From DTFZ01 sp050260375 (GTDB taxonomy: Bacteria; Bacillota; Clostridia; Christensenellales; SZUA-584), in assembly GCA_050260375.1 (NCBI GenBank), contig JBLNCA010000009.1, positions 1 through 26,911 of the forward strand: 26,911 nucleotides of DNA. The letters are read 5' to 3'. How positions within the stretch are numbered: position 1 is the stretch's first letter; each line of letters begins with the position of its first letter. Positions 8,099 to 16,085 of this stretch are shown here, in pieces. The notes beneath the pieces were generated by a model. The model saw nothing but the letters and a program-made list of their open reading frames with translations, did no database searches and had not been told where the DNA came from. Made by a program: the position numbers and the translations under genes.

Positions 8099-8127
8099 TT
8101 GTTTTTCACTTTTCCAAATGTTATAAG
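8099..8127 (+). promoter_or_regulatory. Promoter of the ABC importer operon
   Basis: TTGTTT (8099-8104) and TATAAG (8122-8127) have a 17-nt spacer, about 55 nt before the binding-protein start. The weak match to consensus fits an activator-dependent promoter. Confidence 0.5.
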
Positions 8128-8181
8128 CAAGATGAAAGATGTGTACCCTGACGCATCAAACTTTGGAAAGGAAATGGAAGT

Positions 8182-9171
8182 ATGAAAAAATTCATTGCTG
8201 TTCTTTTTGTTGTTGTGCTCGCAATAGGGCTGATGGCTTGCGCCGCGCAACCTCCGGCAGCTACCGGCGGAAGCCAGGGCGCTGCCGAACTGATTAAGGT
8301 CGGTATCGTCAACAATCCGCCGGCCGAGTCGGGATATCGCGCGGCAAATGTGGCAGACTTTGAAAAAGTCTTCACGGAAGCGAACGGATACAAGGTTTCG
8401 ACTTTCTACAGCCTGAAGAATGACGAGCAGCTCAACGCAGCTGCGCAGTTCATAACCGACGGCGTAGATTATCTTCTCATCTCGGCCGCCGCTACCGATG
8501 GCTGGGACGCCGTTCTTAAAAGCGCCAAGGAAGCAGGCGTCAAAGTGTTTCTCTTTGACCGCATGCTGAATGCCGACGAGAGCCTTTACGAAGCCGCCGT
8601 TGTTTCCGATATGGCGAAAGAAGGAACGATGGCTGTTGAGTGGCTTAAAGCACAGAAACTACCCGAGTATAATGTCATCCACATTCAGGGCGCGATGGGC
8701 AGCGATGCGCAGATAGGGCGTACAGCCGCGCTGGATGCAGAATTTGCAGCCGGCACGATGAAAAAGGTTGCACAGCAGACCGCTACCTGGGATGAAGCCG
8801 AGGCAAAGAAAATCGTAGAGGCAGTGATCAATTCAGGTGAAAAATTCAACGTAATCTATGCCGAAAATGACGGTATGGCAAAGGGCGCTGTAGCGGCCCT
8901 CGATGAAGCCGGCATCACCCACGGCGTCGGCAAGGACGTCATTATAATGGGCTTCGATTGCAACAAGTGGGCATTAAGAGAACTGCTTGCGGGCAACTGG
9001 AACTATGACGGACAGTGCAGCCCCTTCCAGGCCTCCGTAATCGATGGGATGATAAAGGATCTTGAGGCCGACAAGACGCTTCCTTCAAAGAAGGTCATTT
9101 CTGAAGAGCGCGGTTTTGACGCAACGACTATTACGCAGGAAGATATCGATAAATACGGTCTTGGTGAGTAA
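8182..9171 (+). CDS. ABC importer sugar-binding lipoprotein (YtfQ/AraE-like)
   Basis: The 329-residue extracytoplasmic lipoprotein delivers a pentose or furanose sugar to the permeases encoded downstream. The lipobox is LMAC with Cys20, followed by a short Ala/Pro/Gly-rich linker, and the Peripla_BP_4 fold begins at about residue 36. It shares the family pattern with the sensor lipoprotein (ESGYRAAN, GWDAVLKSAKEAGVKV, QGAMGSDAQIGRTAA, AENDGMAKGA, GFDCNKW) but differs at several ligand-contact regions, notably TATWDEAEA in place of DGDFTRAK. GGAAAGGAAATGG precedes the ATG. It is the first gene of its operon and is separated from the ATPase gene by a strong hairpin, so it is probably made in excess. 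Confidence 0.88.
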   Translation: MKKFIAVLFVVVLAIGLMACAAQPPAATGGSQGAAELIKVGIVNNPPAESGYRAANVADFEKVFTEANGYKVSTFYSLKNDEQLNAAAQFITDGVDYLLISAAATDGWDAVLKSAKEAGVKVFLFDRMLNADESLYEAAVVSDMAKEGTMAVEWLKAQKLPEYNVIHIQGAMGSDAQIGRTAALDAEFAAGTMKKVAQQTATWDEAEAKKIVEAVINSGEKFNVIYAENDGMAKGAVAALDEAGITHGVGKDVIIMGFDCNKWALRELLAGNWNYDGQCSPFQASVIDGMIKDLEADKTLPSKKVISEERGFDATTITQEDIDKYGLGE

Positions 9172-9211
9172 CCGGTAAATCTCCCCTCCCCCCCGAGGGA
9201 TTAAAAGCATG

Positions 9212-9255
9212 TGCGGTGCGGAGTATGCGGATTGCATACACGCACCGCAACTTTT
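9212..9255 (+). terminator. Large intercistronic hairpin (partial terminator or mRNA-stabilising)
   Basis: TGCGGTGCG (9212-9220) pairs perfectly with CGCACCGCA (9241-9249), and GTATGC (9223-9228) pairs with GCATAC (9234-9239) around a 5-nt loop. The following ACTTTTAC is only a weak U-tract, so readthrough to the ATPase gene is expected. A hairpin at this place, between binding-protein and ATPase genes, commonly gives the binding protein higher expression. Confidence 0.65.
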
Positions 9256-9288
9256 ACGGAACCTAGAGCGCTTAAAGGATGGTTACCT

Positions 9289-10803
9289 ATGCAAAAAGAC
9301 GTCGTTTTATCCATGCGGAAAATATGCAAAGCGTTCCCGGGCGTACGCGCATTGCAGAATGTGGATTTCACTCTTTTAAAGGGCGAGATACACGCCCTGA
9401 TGGGTGAGAATGGAGCCGGCAAGTCGACCCTTATTAAGGTTTTAACAGGCGTATACCCGAAAGATTCAGGCCAGATTTATTTAGCGGGCATTAACAAAGA
9501 AATTACCGTAAAATCGCCGCAGGAGGCACAGAATTTAGGAATAAGCACGGTTTATCAGGAGATAGCCCTTTGCCCCAACCTTACGGTTGCCGAGAATATT
9601 TTTATCGGGCGGGGAAATTACCGCTTCGTAAACTGGCGCTCTATAGAAAAAAAGACGACGGAAATACTTGAAAAACTCAATATCCCGGCGAGGGCTACTC
9701 AGCAGCTTGCCACATGCTCTATCGCGGTGCAGCAAATGGTCGCTATTGCCCGATCCGTGGATATGGACTGCAAAGTGCTTATTCTGGATGAACCGACATC
9801 TTCGCTGGACGAGCAAGAGGTTGCAAAGCTTTTTTCTCTGATGCGCGAGCTTAAGTCCCGCGGCGTCGGCATTATTTTCATTACGCATTTCCTTGAACAG
9901 GCTTACGAAATATGCGACAGGATAACAGTTTTGCGCAACGGCGAGCTCGTAGGCGAGTATGAAATAAAGGACCTTCCGCGCGTACAGCTCATTTCAAAAA
10001 TGATGGGTAAAGAGCTTGACGACATTTCTGCGCTGCAAAACCGGCCATTGCATACCGAGGCTGACGCTGCGCCCGTTTTCGAGGCTTTTGGGTTATCAAG
10101 TACTGCGGCGAAGGCGTTTGACTTTAAAATTCACAAAGGAGAAGTAAACGGGTTTACCGGACTTTTAGGCTCCGGCCGCAGCGAAAGCGTGCGCGCCATA
10201 TTCGGCGCCGACAAAATTACAGGCGGCACGGTAAGGGTAAACGGTAAAAACGTTAAGATATCAAAGCCAAAGGACGCCATGAAGCACGGCATCGGGTATC
10301 TGCCCGAGGACAGAAAGCAGGACGGCATAATCGAGGATCTGTCCGTGCGTGAAAATATCATACTTGCACTGCAGGTGATGAAGGGCTTTTTCCGACCGTT
10401 TTCCAAAGCTGAGGCGGAGGCGTTTGCAGACGAGTATATAAAATTGCTGGGAATAAAAACCGCGTCACTAGATACGCCTATAAAATCGCTTTCGGGCGGC
10501 AACCAGCAAAAGGCAATACTTGCCCGCTGGCTGCTCACAAATCCCGAGTATCTTATATTAGACGAACCGACGCGCGGCATTGACGTCGGTACAAAAGTTG
10601 AAATACAAAAGCTTGTACTAAAGCTTGCCGAAGAAGGCGTCAGCGTTACGTTTATTTCCTCCGAAATAGAGGAGATGCTGCGCACGTGTTCGAGGTTAAT
10701 CGTTATGCGCGATCGTAAAATAGTGGGCGAGCTAAAGGGCGAGGACATGACGCAGGCTAAAATTATGCACACGATAGCGGGGGAGGCAGCTGATAATGGC
10801 TAA
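9289..10803 (+). CDS. ABC importer ATPase, fused double nucleotide-binding domains (YtfR/AraG-like)
   Basis: The 504-residue cytoplasmic ATPase of the CUT2 monosaccharide importers has two fused domains. Domain 1 has Walker A GENGAGKST (39-47), a degenerate signature SIAVQQ and Walker B VLILDEPTSSLD. Domain 2 has the degenerate Walker A usual in this family (GLLGSGRSE), an intact LSGGNQQK signature and Walker B YLILDEPTRGID. The ATG at 9289 is chosen because AAAGGA stands about 8 nt upstream and homology begins there. The in-frame ATG at 9211 would place the intercistronic hairpin inside the gene and lacks a ribosome site. It overlaps the first permease gene by 8 nt. Confidence 0.93.
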   Translation: MQKDVVLSMRKICKAFPGVRALQNVDFTLLKGEIHALMGENGAGKSTLIKVLTGVYPKDSGQIYLAGINKEITVKSPQEAQNLGISTVYQEIALCPNLTVAENIFIGRGNYRFVNWRSIEKKTTEILEKLNIPARATQQLATCSIAVQQMVAIARSVDMDCKVLILDEPTSSLDEQEVAKLFSLMRELKSRGVGIIFITHFLEQAYEICDRITVLRNGELVGEYEIKDLPRVQLISKMMGKELDDISALQNRPLHTEADAAPVFEAFGLSSTAAKAFDFKIHKGEVNGFTGLLGSGRSESVRAIFGADKITGGTVRVNGKNVKISKPKDAMKHGIGYLPEDRKQDGIIEDLSVRENIILALQVMKGFFRPFSKAEAEAFADEYIKLLGIKTASLDTPIKSLSGGNQQKAILARWLLTNPEYLILDEPTRGIDVGTKVEIQKLVLKLAEEGVSVTFISSEIEEMLRTCSRLIVMRDRKIVGELKGEDMTQAKIMHTIAGEAADNG

Positions 10804-11887
10804 AGGTTTAAAGAAATTTTTAAGGTCTCAACTGATTGTTCCGTTGTTTGCGCTTCTTTTGCTTATTGTTTTTAATTTGATAAGGGATATTGGATTTTTC
10901 TCTTTAACAGTTACAACCAACAACGATGGGAACACCGTTCTTTCAGGCAATATTATCAGTATATTGAACGGCGCGTCCGAGCTTGCTATTTTGGCTATAG
11001 GCATGACGCTCGTTACGGCGTCGTCGAGAGGACAGGATATCAGCGTGGGCGCGGAGGCGGCAATAGCGGGCAGCGTTTTCGTCAGCGTGCTTCGTGCGAA
11101 TCAGATTACATTGCCTGTTATTCTTGCCGCGTTTTTGGCAAGCTGTATAGTTGCGATTGTTTTCGGCGCATTCAACGGCACGTTGGTTGCCGTATTCAAG
11201 ATACAGCCAATGATTGCGACGCTGATACTGTTTACTGCCGGGCGCTCTATAGCGTATTGGATAAACGGCGGCGCAACGCCTACAGTGGAAAGCCCGCTGC
11301 TGGGTTACATCGGAAGCTTTATTCCGGGCATTCCCATACCTACGCCCATTATTATAGTAATAGTATTCGGAATATTGATTTGGCTTGTATTAAGGTTCAC
11401 CAATCTTGGGCTATACACCCAAGCGGTCGGAATAAACGAAAAATCCGCCCGTTTAAACGGAATAAACGTCGTTTGTATGAAACTATTATCATTTATGATA
11501 CTGGGCGTTTGCGCCGCCATTTCAGGCGCAATAAACGTAAGCAGAATAGGGCTTATCAACCATGAAACCCTTCTGCTGGACATAGAAATGGACGCGATTT
11601 TGGCAGTCGCCATAGGAGGCAACTCTTTAAGCGGCGGAAAATTCAGCCTGGCCGGTTCAGTTGTCGGCGCATACATAATTCAGGCGCTTACTATTACGCT
11701 TTATGCCATGAAGGTTCCTTCTACGGCGGTAAAAGCCTATAAGGCAATCGTTATTATAGTAATCGTTGTGCTCAGCTCGCCAATCATAAAAGAATATGCG
11801 CTTCGTCTGCGCGATAAGATGATTAGAAGGCCGGCGAAAATAACGGATCACCAGCAAGGTTTTACGGGCGACAGTAAAAGCCTGTAG
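10796..11887 (+). CDS. ABC importer permease 1 (YtfT/AraH-like)
   Basis: The 363-residue polytopic permease belongs to the BPD_transp_2 family. It has hydrophobic helices from residue 12 to about 335, the family motif GMTLVTASSRGQDISVGA near residues 69-86, and the cytoplasmic loop VGINEKSARLNGI that contacts the ATPase. The late AVAIGGNSLSGGKFS motif is also present. The ATG at 10796 lies inside the end of the ATPase gene, so translation is coupled. It pairs with the second permease at 11938, as in E. coli YtfT/YjfF. Confidence 0.9.
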   Translation: MAKGLKKFLRSQLIVPLFALLLLIVFNLIRDIGFFSLTVTTNNDGNTVLSGNIISILNGASELAILAIGMTLVTASSRGQDISVGAEAAIAGSVFVSVLRANQITLPVILAAFLASCIVAIVFGAFNGTLVAVFKIQPMIATLILFTAGRSIAYWINGGATPTVESPLLGYIGSFIPGIPIPTPIIIVIVFGILIWLVLRFTNLGLYTQAVGINEKSARLNGINVVCMKLLSFMILGVCAAISGAINVSRIGLINHETLLLDIEMDAILAVAIGGNSLSGGKFSLAGSVVGAYIIQALTITLYAMKVPSTAVKAYKAIVIIVIVVLSSPIIKEYALRLRDKMIRRPAKITDHQQGFTGDSKSL

Positions 11888-11937
11888 CCGCTTTTAAGGC
11901 AATTTATTAAGCGACGAAAAAATGGAGAATAAACAGT

Positions 11938-13044
11938 ATGACAAGTAATAAGGATTTTGCCGGGTTACCAGGGAAAAAACGCAGGGAGCGCATTTCCAAC
12001 ACAAATCTGCTGCTGACAATAACGATTTGCACCTTCGTTTGCATGTACGTAATTGCCATGCTTGTCTGGGGCGGCGGTTTTTTAAATCCTCAGCAGTTCC
12101 TGGATATATTCAATAACAATGCGTTTTTGATTGTGATTTCCTGCGGGCTGACTATAGTTATGATAGCGGGCGGCATAGATATTTCGGTGGGCGGCATAAC
12201 CGCGCTGGTTACAATGGCTTGCGTTGTATATCTTGACGACCACGGCGGAAGCGTAACAGGCTCGGTGGGCTTGGCTTTGGGGATAGGCATAGCATTCGGA
12301 CTTGTTCAGGGAACGTTGATATCATATTTGGAGATACAGCCCTTTATTATTACTTTAGCGGGTATGTTCTTTGCAAAAGGGATGACAACCATAGTGAGCG
12401 CCACTCCGCGAACAGCGGCGCACGAAGCCTTTGTCGCCCTTAAGCAGTTCCGTATAGAGATTCCGGGGATCGGCTCTTACGGAAAAACCGGCAACTTTAT
12501 TCCCGCCAAAATCGAACTCGGCGTAATAGTGGCTATAGTTATTGTATTAGCCGTATTGGTGATTCTGAAATGGACGCGATTCGGGCGCAACCTCTACGCG
12601 GTAGGCGGCAACAGACAGAGCGCGTTGATGCTCGGCATCAATGTAAAACGCACACAATTCTATTCATATTTGCTGTGCGGTTTGCTGTCCGGAATCGGCG
12701 GGTATGTTTATCTGCTGCATACGGGGGCGGGAAACGCATCCAATGCTACCGCCGCAGAAATGCAGGCGATCGCATCGGCTATTATCGGCGGGACATTATT
12801 AACCGGCGGCGTTGGCAATGTGATAGGTACGCTTTTCGGGGTGCTTTCATTAAAGACGTTCAGCAATATCGTCGTTGCTTCGGGGCTTAGGGAGCCGTAT
12901 TGGCAGAGCATTACCACCGGACTTATGCTGTGCTTCTTTATTTTAATTCAGAGCGTGATTCTCGCGCTCCGTGACAAGGGCGGATTTAAACTGCTGCTGC
13001 CTGAATGGATCAGGCTAAAGAGCGAAAAAACAGAGAGTATTTAG
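11938..13044 (+). CDS. ABC importer permease 2 (YjfF-like)
   Basis: The 368-residue BPD_transp_2 permease has about nine or ten membrane segments after a basic N-terminal tail. Its motifs are GLTIVMIAGGIDISVGG, LNVKRT-type loop residues LMLGINVKRTQFYSYL, and ASAIIGGTLLTGGVG. GGAGAA lies upstream of the ATG at 11938. Two unlike permeases in one operon imply a heterodimeric channel of the YtfT-YjfF kind, whereas AraH and XylH importers use one permease. It is the last gene of the importer operon and no strong terminator is visible before the araA promoter. Confidence 0.9.
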   Translation: MTSNKDFAGLPGKKRRERISNTNLLLTITICTFVCMYVIAMLVWGGGFLNPQQFLDIFNNNAFLIVISCGLTIVMIAGGIDISVGGITALVTMACVVYLDDHGGSVTGSVGLALGIGIAFGLVQGTLISYLEIQPFIITLAGMFFAKGMTTIVSATPRTAAHEAFVALKQFRIEIPGIGSYGKTGNFIPAKIELGVIVAIVIVLAVLVILKWTRFGRNLYAVGGNRQSALMLGINVKRTQFYSYLLCGLLSGIGGYVYLLHTGAGNASNATAAEMQAIASAIIGGTLLTGGVGNVIGTLFGVLSLKTFSNIVVASGLREPYWQSITTGLMLCFFILIQSVILALRDKGGFKLLLPEWIRLKSEKTESI

Positions 13045-13108
13045 AATCCGGCGTTATGGCGGTTCGGGAAAAGTAAACGTAAATATGCATAGCAGCAGCA
13101 GTGTGCGC

Positions 13109-13138
13109 TTGACGTGATTTGACACGATAGACTAATAT
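13109..13138 (+). promoter_or_regulatory. Promoter of araA
   Basis: TTGACG (13109-13114) and TAATAT (13133-13138) have an 18-nt spacer. AGGAGG at 13146-13151 stands 9 nt before the araA start, leaving a very short leader. Confidence 0.6.
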
Positions 13139-13160
13139 AAGCAGTAGGAGGAATTGAAAT

Positions 13161-14624
13161 ATGGCGTATAAGTTCTGGTTTGTAGTGGGAAGCATGCACC
13201 TTTATGGGCCCGAAGTACTGAAAGAGGTGGCCGCGCACGCGAAGATAATGACGGACGGCTTTAATGCCGATAAAAGCATACCGTTTGAGGTTGTATCTAA
13301 AGGCGTGGCAACAACACCAGAAGAGATAAAAGCAGTTTTTACCGCAGCTAACAGCGACGTGGAGTGCGCGGGAGTCATAGCATGGATGCACACGTTTTCG
13401 CCGAGCAAGATGTGGATAGGCGGGCTTACCATACTCAACAAGCCCTACCTGCAACTCAACACGCAGTTTAACAGGGACTTGCCTTTTGCTACGATTGACA
13501 TGAACTTTATGAACACGAACCAGTCGGCGCACGGCGACAGGGAACATGGTTTCATAACCGCAAGGCTGCGCATGAAGAGAAAAGTCATATGCGGATACTG
13601 GGAAGACGAGACTTTCAGAAGCAGGATAGGCGGCTGGATGAGGAGCGCTGTGGGAGCCATTTTCAGCAGAAACCTAAAAGTAATGCGACTCGGCGACAAC
13701 ATGAGGTATGTCGCCGTTACCGAGGGCGACAAGGTTCAGGCCGAGAAAGACTTGGGCTGGAGCGTAAATACTTACGGAGTGGGCGGGCTTTTAGAGCGGG
13801 CTAACGCCGTCACCGACGATGAGATAGATGGAAAGATGGAAGAGTATAGAAGCAAATATGAGTTTAACACCGACAATATAAACGCAGTGCGATATCAGGC
13901 GAAACTCGAGGTTGCGCTGGAGAGCATGCTCGCCGAAGGCGGGTTTAACGCTTATACCGATACGTTTGAGGACCTCTATGGCTTAGAGCAGCTCCCGGGG
14001 CTTGCGACGCAGAACCTTATGGGAAAAGGCTGCGGCTTTGGAGCGGAGGGAGACTGGAAGACGGCGGCACTGGGAGCCATCGTAGGCGCTATGTCGAAGG
14101 GGCTTGACGGAGGTTATACGTTCATAGAGGATTATACATACCATTTTGAACCGGGAAACGAGGCTGTTTTGGGCGCGCATATGCTTGAAGTATCGCCGTC
14201 AATAGCGGCTGATAAGCCTAAGATAGAGGTACACCCATTAGGCATAGGCGGAAAAGGTGACCCCGCGCGGCTTGTATTCGAAGGCAAAGAAGGTGATGCG
14301 ATACTTGTGACGATAATCGACATGGGCGGCAGGTTCAGGATGATATCGCACGATGTCCGCGCCATAAAGCCTATGGAGAAGATGCCGCGCCTTCCGGTGG
14401 CGAGCGTCATGTGGCATCCAGAGCCCGATATGATTACTGCCAACGAGGCGTGGATACTCTGCGGTGGGATGCACCATAGTATAATATCCTACGACCTTAC
14501 TGCCGAGCACATGCGCGACTTTGCCGAGATAATGGGCATTGAGTTTATACATATCAATAAGCATACGACCATCCATGAGCTGAGGGATAAGCTGGCTATA
14601 GGAGATATCGTCTGGGGAAGATAG
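13161..14624 (+). CDS. araA: L-arabinose isomerase
   Basis: The enzyme converts L-arabinose to L-ribulose in the cytoplasm using Mn2+. The 487-residue product is slightly shorter than E. coli AraA (500). Expected metal ligands are E296 in GAEGDWK, E323 in FIEDYTYH, H340 in LGAHMLE and one of H438/H439 in GGMHHS. The N-terminal WFVVGSMHLYG and the IAWMHTFSPSKMWI segment are diagnostic. A perfect AGGAGG supports the start. It has its own promoter and terminator at the end of the arabinose locus, separated from araB-araD by the sensing and uptake genes. Confidence 0.97.
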   Translation: MAYKFWFVVGSMHLYGPEVLKEVAAHAKIMTDGFNADKSIPFEVVSKGVATTPEEIKAVFTAANSDVECAGVIAWMHTFSPSKMWIGGLTILNKPYLQLNTQFNRDLPFATIDMNFMNTNQSAHGDREHGFITARLRMKRKVICGYWEDETFRSRIGGWMRSAVGAIFSRNLKVMRLGDNMRYVAVTEGDKVQAEKDLGWSVNTYGVGGLLERANAVTDDEIDGKMEEYRSKYEFNTDNINAVRYQAKLEVALESMLAEGGFNAYTDTFEDLYGLEQLPGLATQNLMGKGCGFGAEGDWKTAALGAIVGAMSKGLDGGYTFIEDYTYHFEPGNEAVLGAHMLEVSPSIAADKPKIEVHPLGIGGKGDPARLVFEGKEGDAILVTIIDMGGRFRMISHDVRAIKPMEKMPRLPVASVMWHPEPDMITANEAWILCGGMHHSIISYDLTAEHMRDFAEIMGIEFIHINKHTTIHELRDKLAIGDIVWGR

Positions 14625-14663
14625 GCAGTATAAGCTTAAGAGATAAACCGATTCATAGACGAG

Positions 14664-14693
14664 AATACGCCTCGATTGTGCGGGGCGTATTTT
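14664..14693 (+). terminator. Terminator of araA
   Basis: AATACGCC (14664-14671) pairs with GGCGTATT (14684-14691), extended by CG pairs near the loop, and is followed by TTATG. The stem is strong but the U-tract short. Confidence 0.65.
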
Positions 14694-14781
14694 ATGTGTA
14701 GGCAGCAGAGTAGACAGTAGAGCGATTCGTTATTATTTTTATCCGTCTTTTTGTCGCCCGGTGTTTGATAATCAGAGAAAT

Positions 14782-14825
14782 AAAAAATCCCCACAACCTG
14801 ATTTTTATGCGGGTTGTGAGGATTT
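14782..14825 (-). terminator. Terminator of tRNA-Ser
   Basis: On the minus strand AATCC-t-CACAACC pairs with GGTTGTG-g-GGATT (plus positions 14812-14824 with 14786-14798) and is followed by a run of six Ts. It begins one base after the encoded CCA end of the tRNA. Confidence 0.75.
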
Positions 14826-14919
14826 TGGCGGAGAAGGAGGGATTTGAACCCTCGCACCGGTTACCCCGGTCTACTCCCTTAGCAGGGGAGCCCCTTCAGC
14901 CGAACTTGGGTACTTCTCC
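14826..14919 (-). tRNA. tRNA-Ser (anticodon GCU)
   Basis: On the minus strand the acceptor arm GGAGAAG pairs with CTTCTCC. The anticodon stem CTCCC/GGGAG holds the loop CTGCTAA with anticodon GCT, reading AGC/AGU serine codons. A long variable arm (GACCGGGGTAACCGGT) is typical of class II serine tRNAs. The TPsiC arm GAGGGTTCAAATCCCTC is intact, and discriminator G plus an encoded CCA close the gene at 14826-14829. Confidence 0.97.
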
Positions 14920-14940
14920 ATATTCGCGAGCAACTCGTTA

Positions 14941-14970
14941 ATTATAAAAGAAAAACGGCTGCGTTGTCAA
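14941..14970 (-). promoter_or_regulatory. Consensus promoter of tRNA-Ser
   Basis: On the minus strand a perfect TTGACA (plus 14965-14970) and a perfect TATAAT (plus 14941-14946) are 18 nt apart. The tRNA 5' end is 22 nt downstream, as expected for a strong stable-RNA promoter. Confidence 0.8.
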
Positions 14971-15058
14971 TAACTTAAGGCCGTTTATGATAATTTGAAA
15001 ATACAGTGAATCAAAAATCCAATGCCTGAAAAAGTATATTTTTTTAATATATTGCATG

Positions 15059-15087
15059 TTGACAAACGGAATTATGTCTGATATATT
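15059..15087 (+). promoter_or_regulatory. Promoter of the ilv operon
   Basis: Perfect TTGACA (15059-15064) and TATATT (15082-15087) with a 17-nt spacer place the transcript start near 15094, just before the T-box leader. Confidence 0.8.
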
Positions 15088-15114
15088 AAAGCGTAATAAT
15101 TTGCCCATTTAAAG

Positions 15115-15400
15115 GCTTTGATGGAGAGGGGTTTATCAAAGGAGCTTGAAGAGAGCCGGCGGGCGGTGCAAGACCGGCAGCGAATTGATAAACGGGTCAC
15201 TCCGGAGCCGCGTGTTGAATTGAGTAAGCATAGCCGGTTAACCCCGTTACAGGTTTAGGGCTTTATAGAGCCTGAAGCGGCCTTTTTAAACCTTTAAAAG
15301 ACGTAAACTTTTAAGGGCGTAAAGGCAAGGTGAGTGGTACCGCGAAGTTGGAAACGACTGCGTCTCTTCTTCTTAACAGAAGAGTACGCAGTTTTTTATT
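15115..15400 (+). promoter_or_regulatory. T-box leader, likely tRNA-Val responsive
   Basis: This cis-acting RNA makes ilv transcription depend on uncharged tRNA. Stem I is seen from GTTTATC (near 15132) pairing with GATAAAC (15187-15193), with the AGAGAGCCGGCGGGCGGTG distal part. The triplet GTC at 15196-15198, followed by ACTCCGGAG, is the best specifier candidate and reads as valine. GAGTAAGC...CCGG...CCCGTTAC (about 15222-15250) matches the stem II region. The T-box core is GTGGTACCGCG (15334-15344); its UGGU can pair with the ACCA end of tRNA. A terminator follows. T-box identity is secure; the specifier reading needs folding. Confidence 0.9.
15357..15397 (+). terminator. T-box-controlled terminator
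   Basis: ACTGCGT (15357-15363) and CTCTTCT pair with AGAAGAG and ACGCAGT (15386-15392), with one bulged T, followed by a run of Ts. It forms when the tRNA is charged. Confidence 0.88.
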
Positions 15401-15404
15401 ACCG

Positions 15405-15452
15405 GAATTTCCACCCCATCAAGTCTTTCGGCTTGCTGGGGGCCCCGGATTT
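15405..15452 (-). repeat. Hairpin repeat element, single inverted copy B
   Basis: CCCCATCAAGTC (15414-15425) pairs with GGCTTGCTGGGG (15430-15441) around TTTC, followed by GCCCCGG. On the minus strand it matches copy A and the tandem array, with loop GAAA. It lies in the ilv leader between the T-box terminator and ilvN, where it is transcribed whenever the operon is on. No further promoter with a convincing -35 is seen before ilvN. Confidence 0.72.
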
Positions 15453-15510
15453 AAAAGCCATGGCTTTTGAGGTTAGTGAAATATAATATGGACTAAGAAA
15501 GGGTGTTTTT

Positions 15511-16011
15511 ATGCAGCGTGTCATATCTTTTGTGGTCTCAAATCAGCCGGGTGTACTGTGCCGTATATCCGGGCTTATAAGCAGGAGAGGATTCAATATT
15601 GAGAGCCTTACCGTCGGTGTAACGGACAATCCTGAGTTGTCGCGTATAACGATTGTAATGAATGCGGACGACGCGGTTATAGAGCAGGTTATAAAGCAGT
15701 TTGACAAGCTGCTGGATGTAAAGGCAATAAAGGAGATACCGGAAGAAAACGGAACGCTCCGCGAAATAGCTCTCGTCAAGGTAAGCACGGAAGGCAAAAA
15801 ACGTAAGGAATTTATGGACGACTTAACCGCCCTTGGAGGCATTGTGCTTGACATAGGGGAGAAGACGGCGACCGTGCAGCTTACAGGAACGATATCGTCT
15901 ATAAACGAAGGCATAGAGGAACTGAAGAAGTACGGCATTGTGGAACTCGCAAGGACCGGCATGGTCGCACTGGAGTGCGGAGACACGAAGCTGTATACCG
16001 GCGAGCAATAA
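15511..16011 (+). CDS. ilvN: Acetolactate synthase small (regulatory) subunit
   Basis: This 166-residue subunit activates the catalytic IlvB and confers feedback inhibition, usually by valine. The N-terminal ACT domain spans about 1-75, with SNQPGVLCRISGLISRRGFNI carrying the effector-site pattern, and a second ALS_ss_C domain follows (about 80-158). AAAGGGTG precedes the ATG. It is the first gene after the T-box leader and is separated from ilvB by four other genes (over 5 kb), unlike the usual adjacent ilvBN order. Confidence 0.95.
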   Translation: MQRVISFVVSNQPGVLCRISGLISRRGFNIESLTVGVTDNPELSRITIVMNADDAVIEQVIKQFDKLLDVKAIKEIPEENGTLREIALVKVSTEGKKRKEFMDDLTALGGIVLDIGEKTATVQLTGTISSINEGIEELKKYGIVELARTGMVALECGDTKLYTGEQ

Positions 16012-16085
16012 CACAAGACGGCATAATAAATGCCGCAAAATGTTTATAAAGTATTAATTATTTGAAAATAAGGAGATATGAATTT

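Noticed and set aside
7985..8185. 66-codon frame upstream of the importer
   Set aside because: No ribosome site or family; it overlaps the promoter and ends on the start of the binding-protein gene.
9211..9288. Longer ATPase start at 9211
   Set aside because: It would translate the intercistronic hairpin, lacks a ribosome site, and adds 26 residues with no family similarity.
15482..15487. TATAAT just before ilvN as an internal promoter
   Set aside because: No -35 hexamer at 16-18 nt spacing and no extended -10; the T-box promoter already serves the operon.
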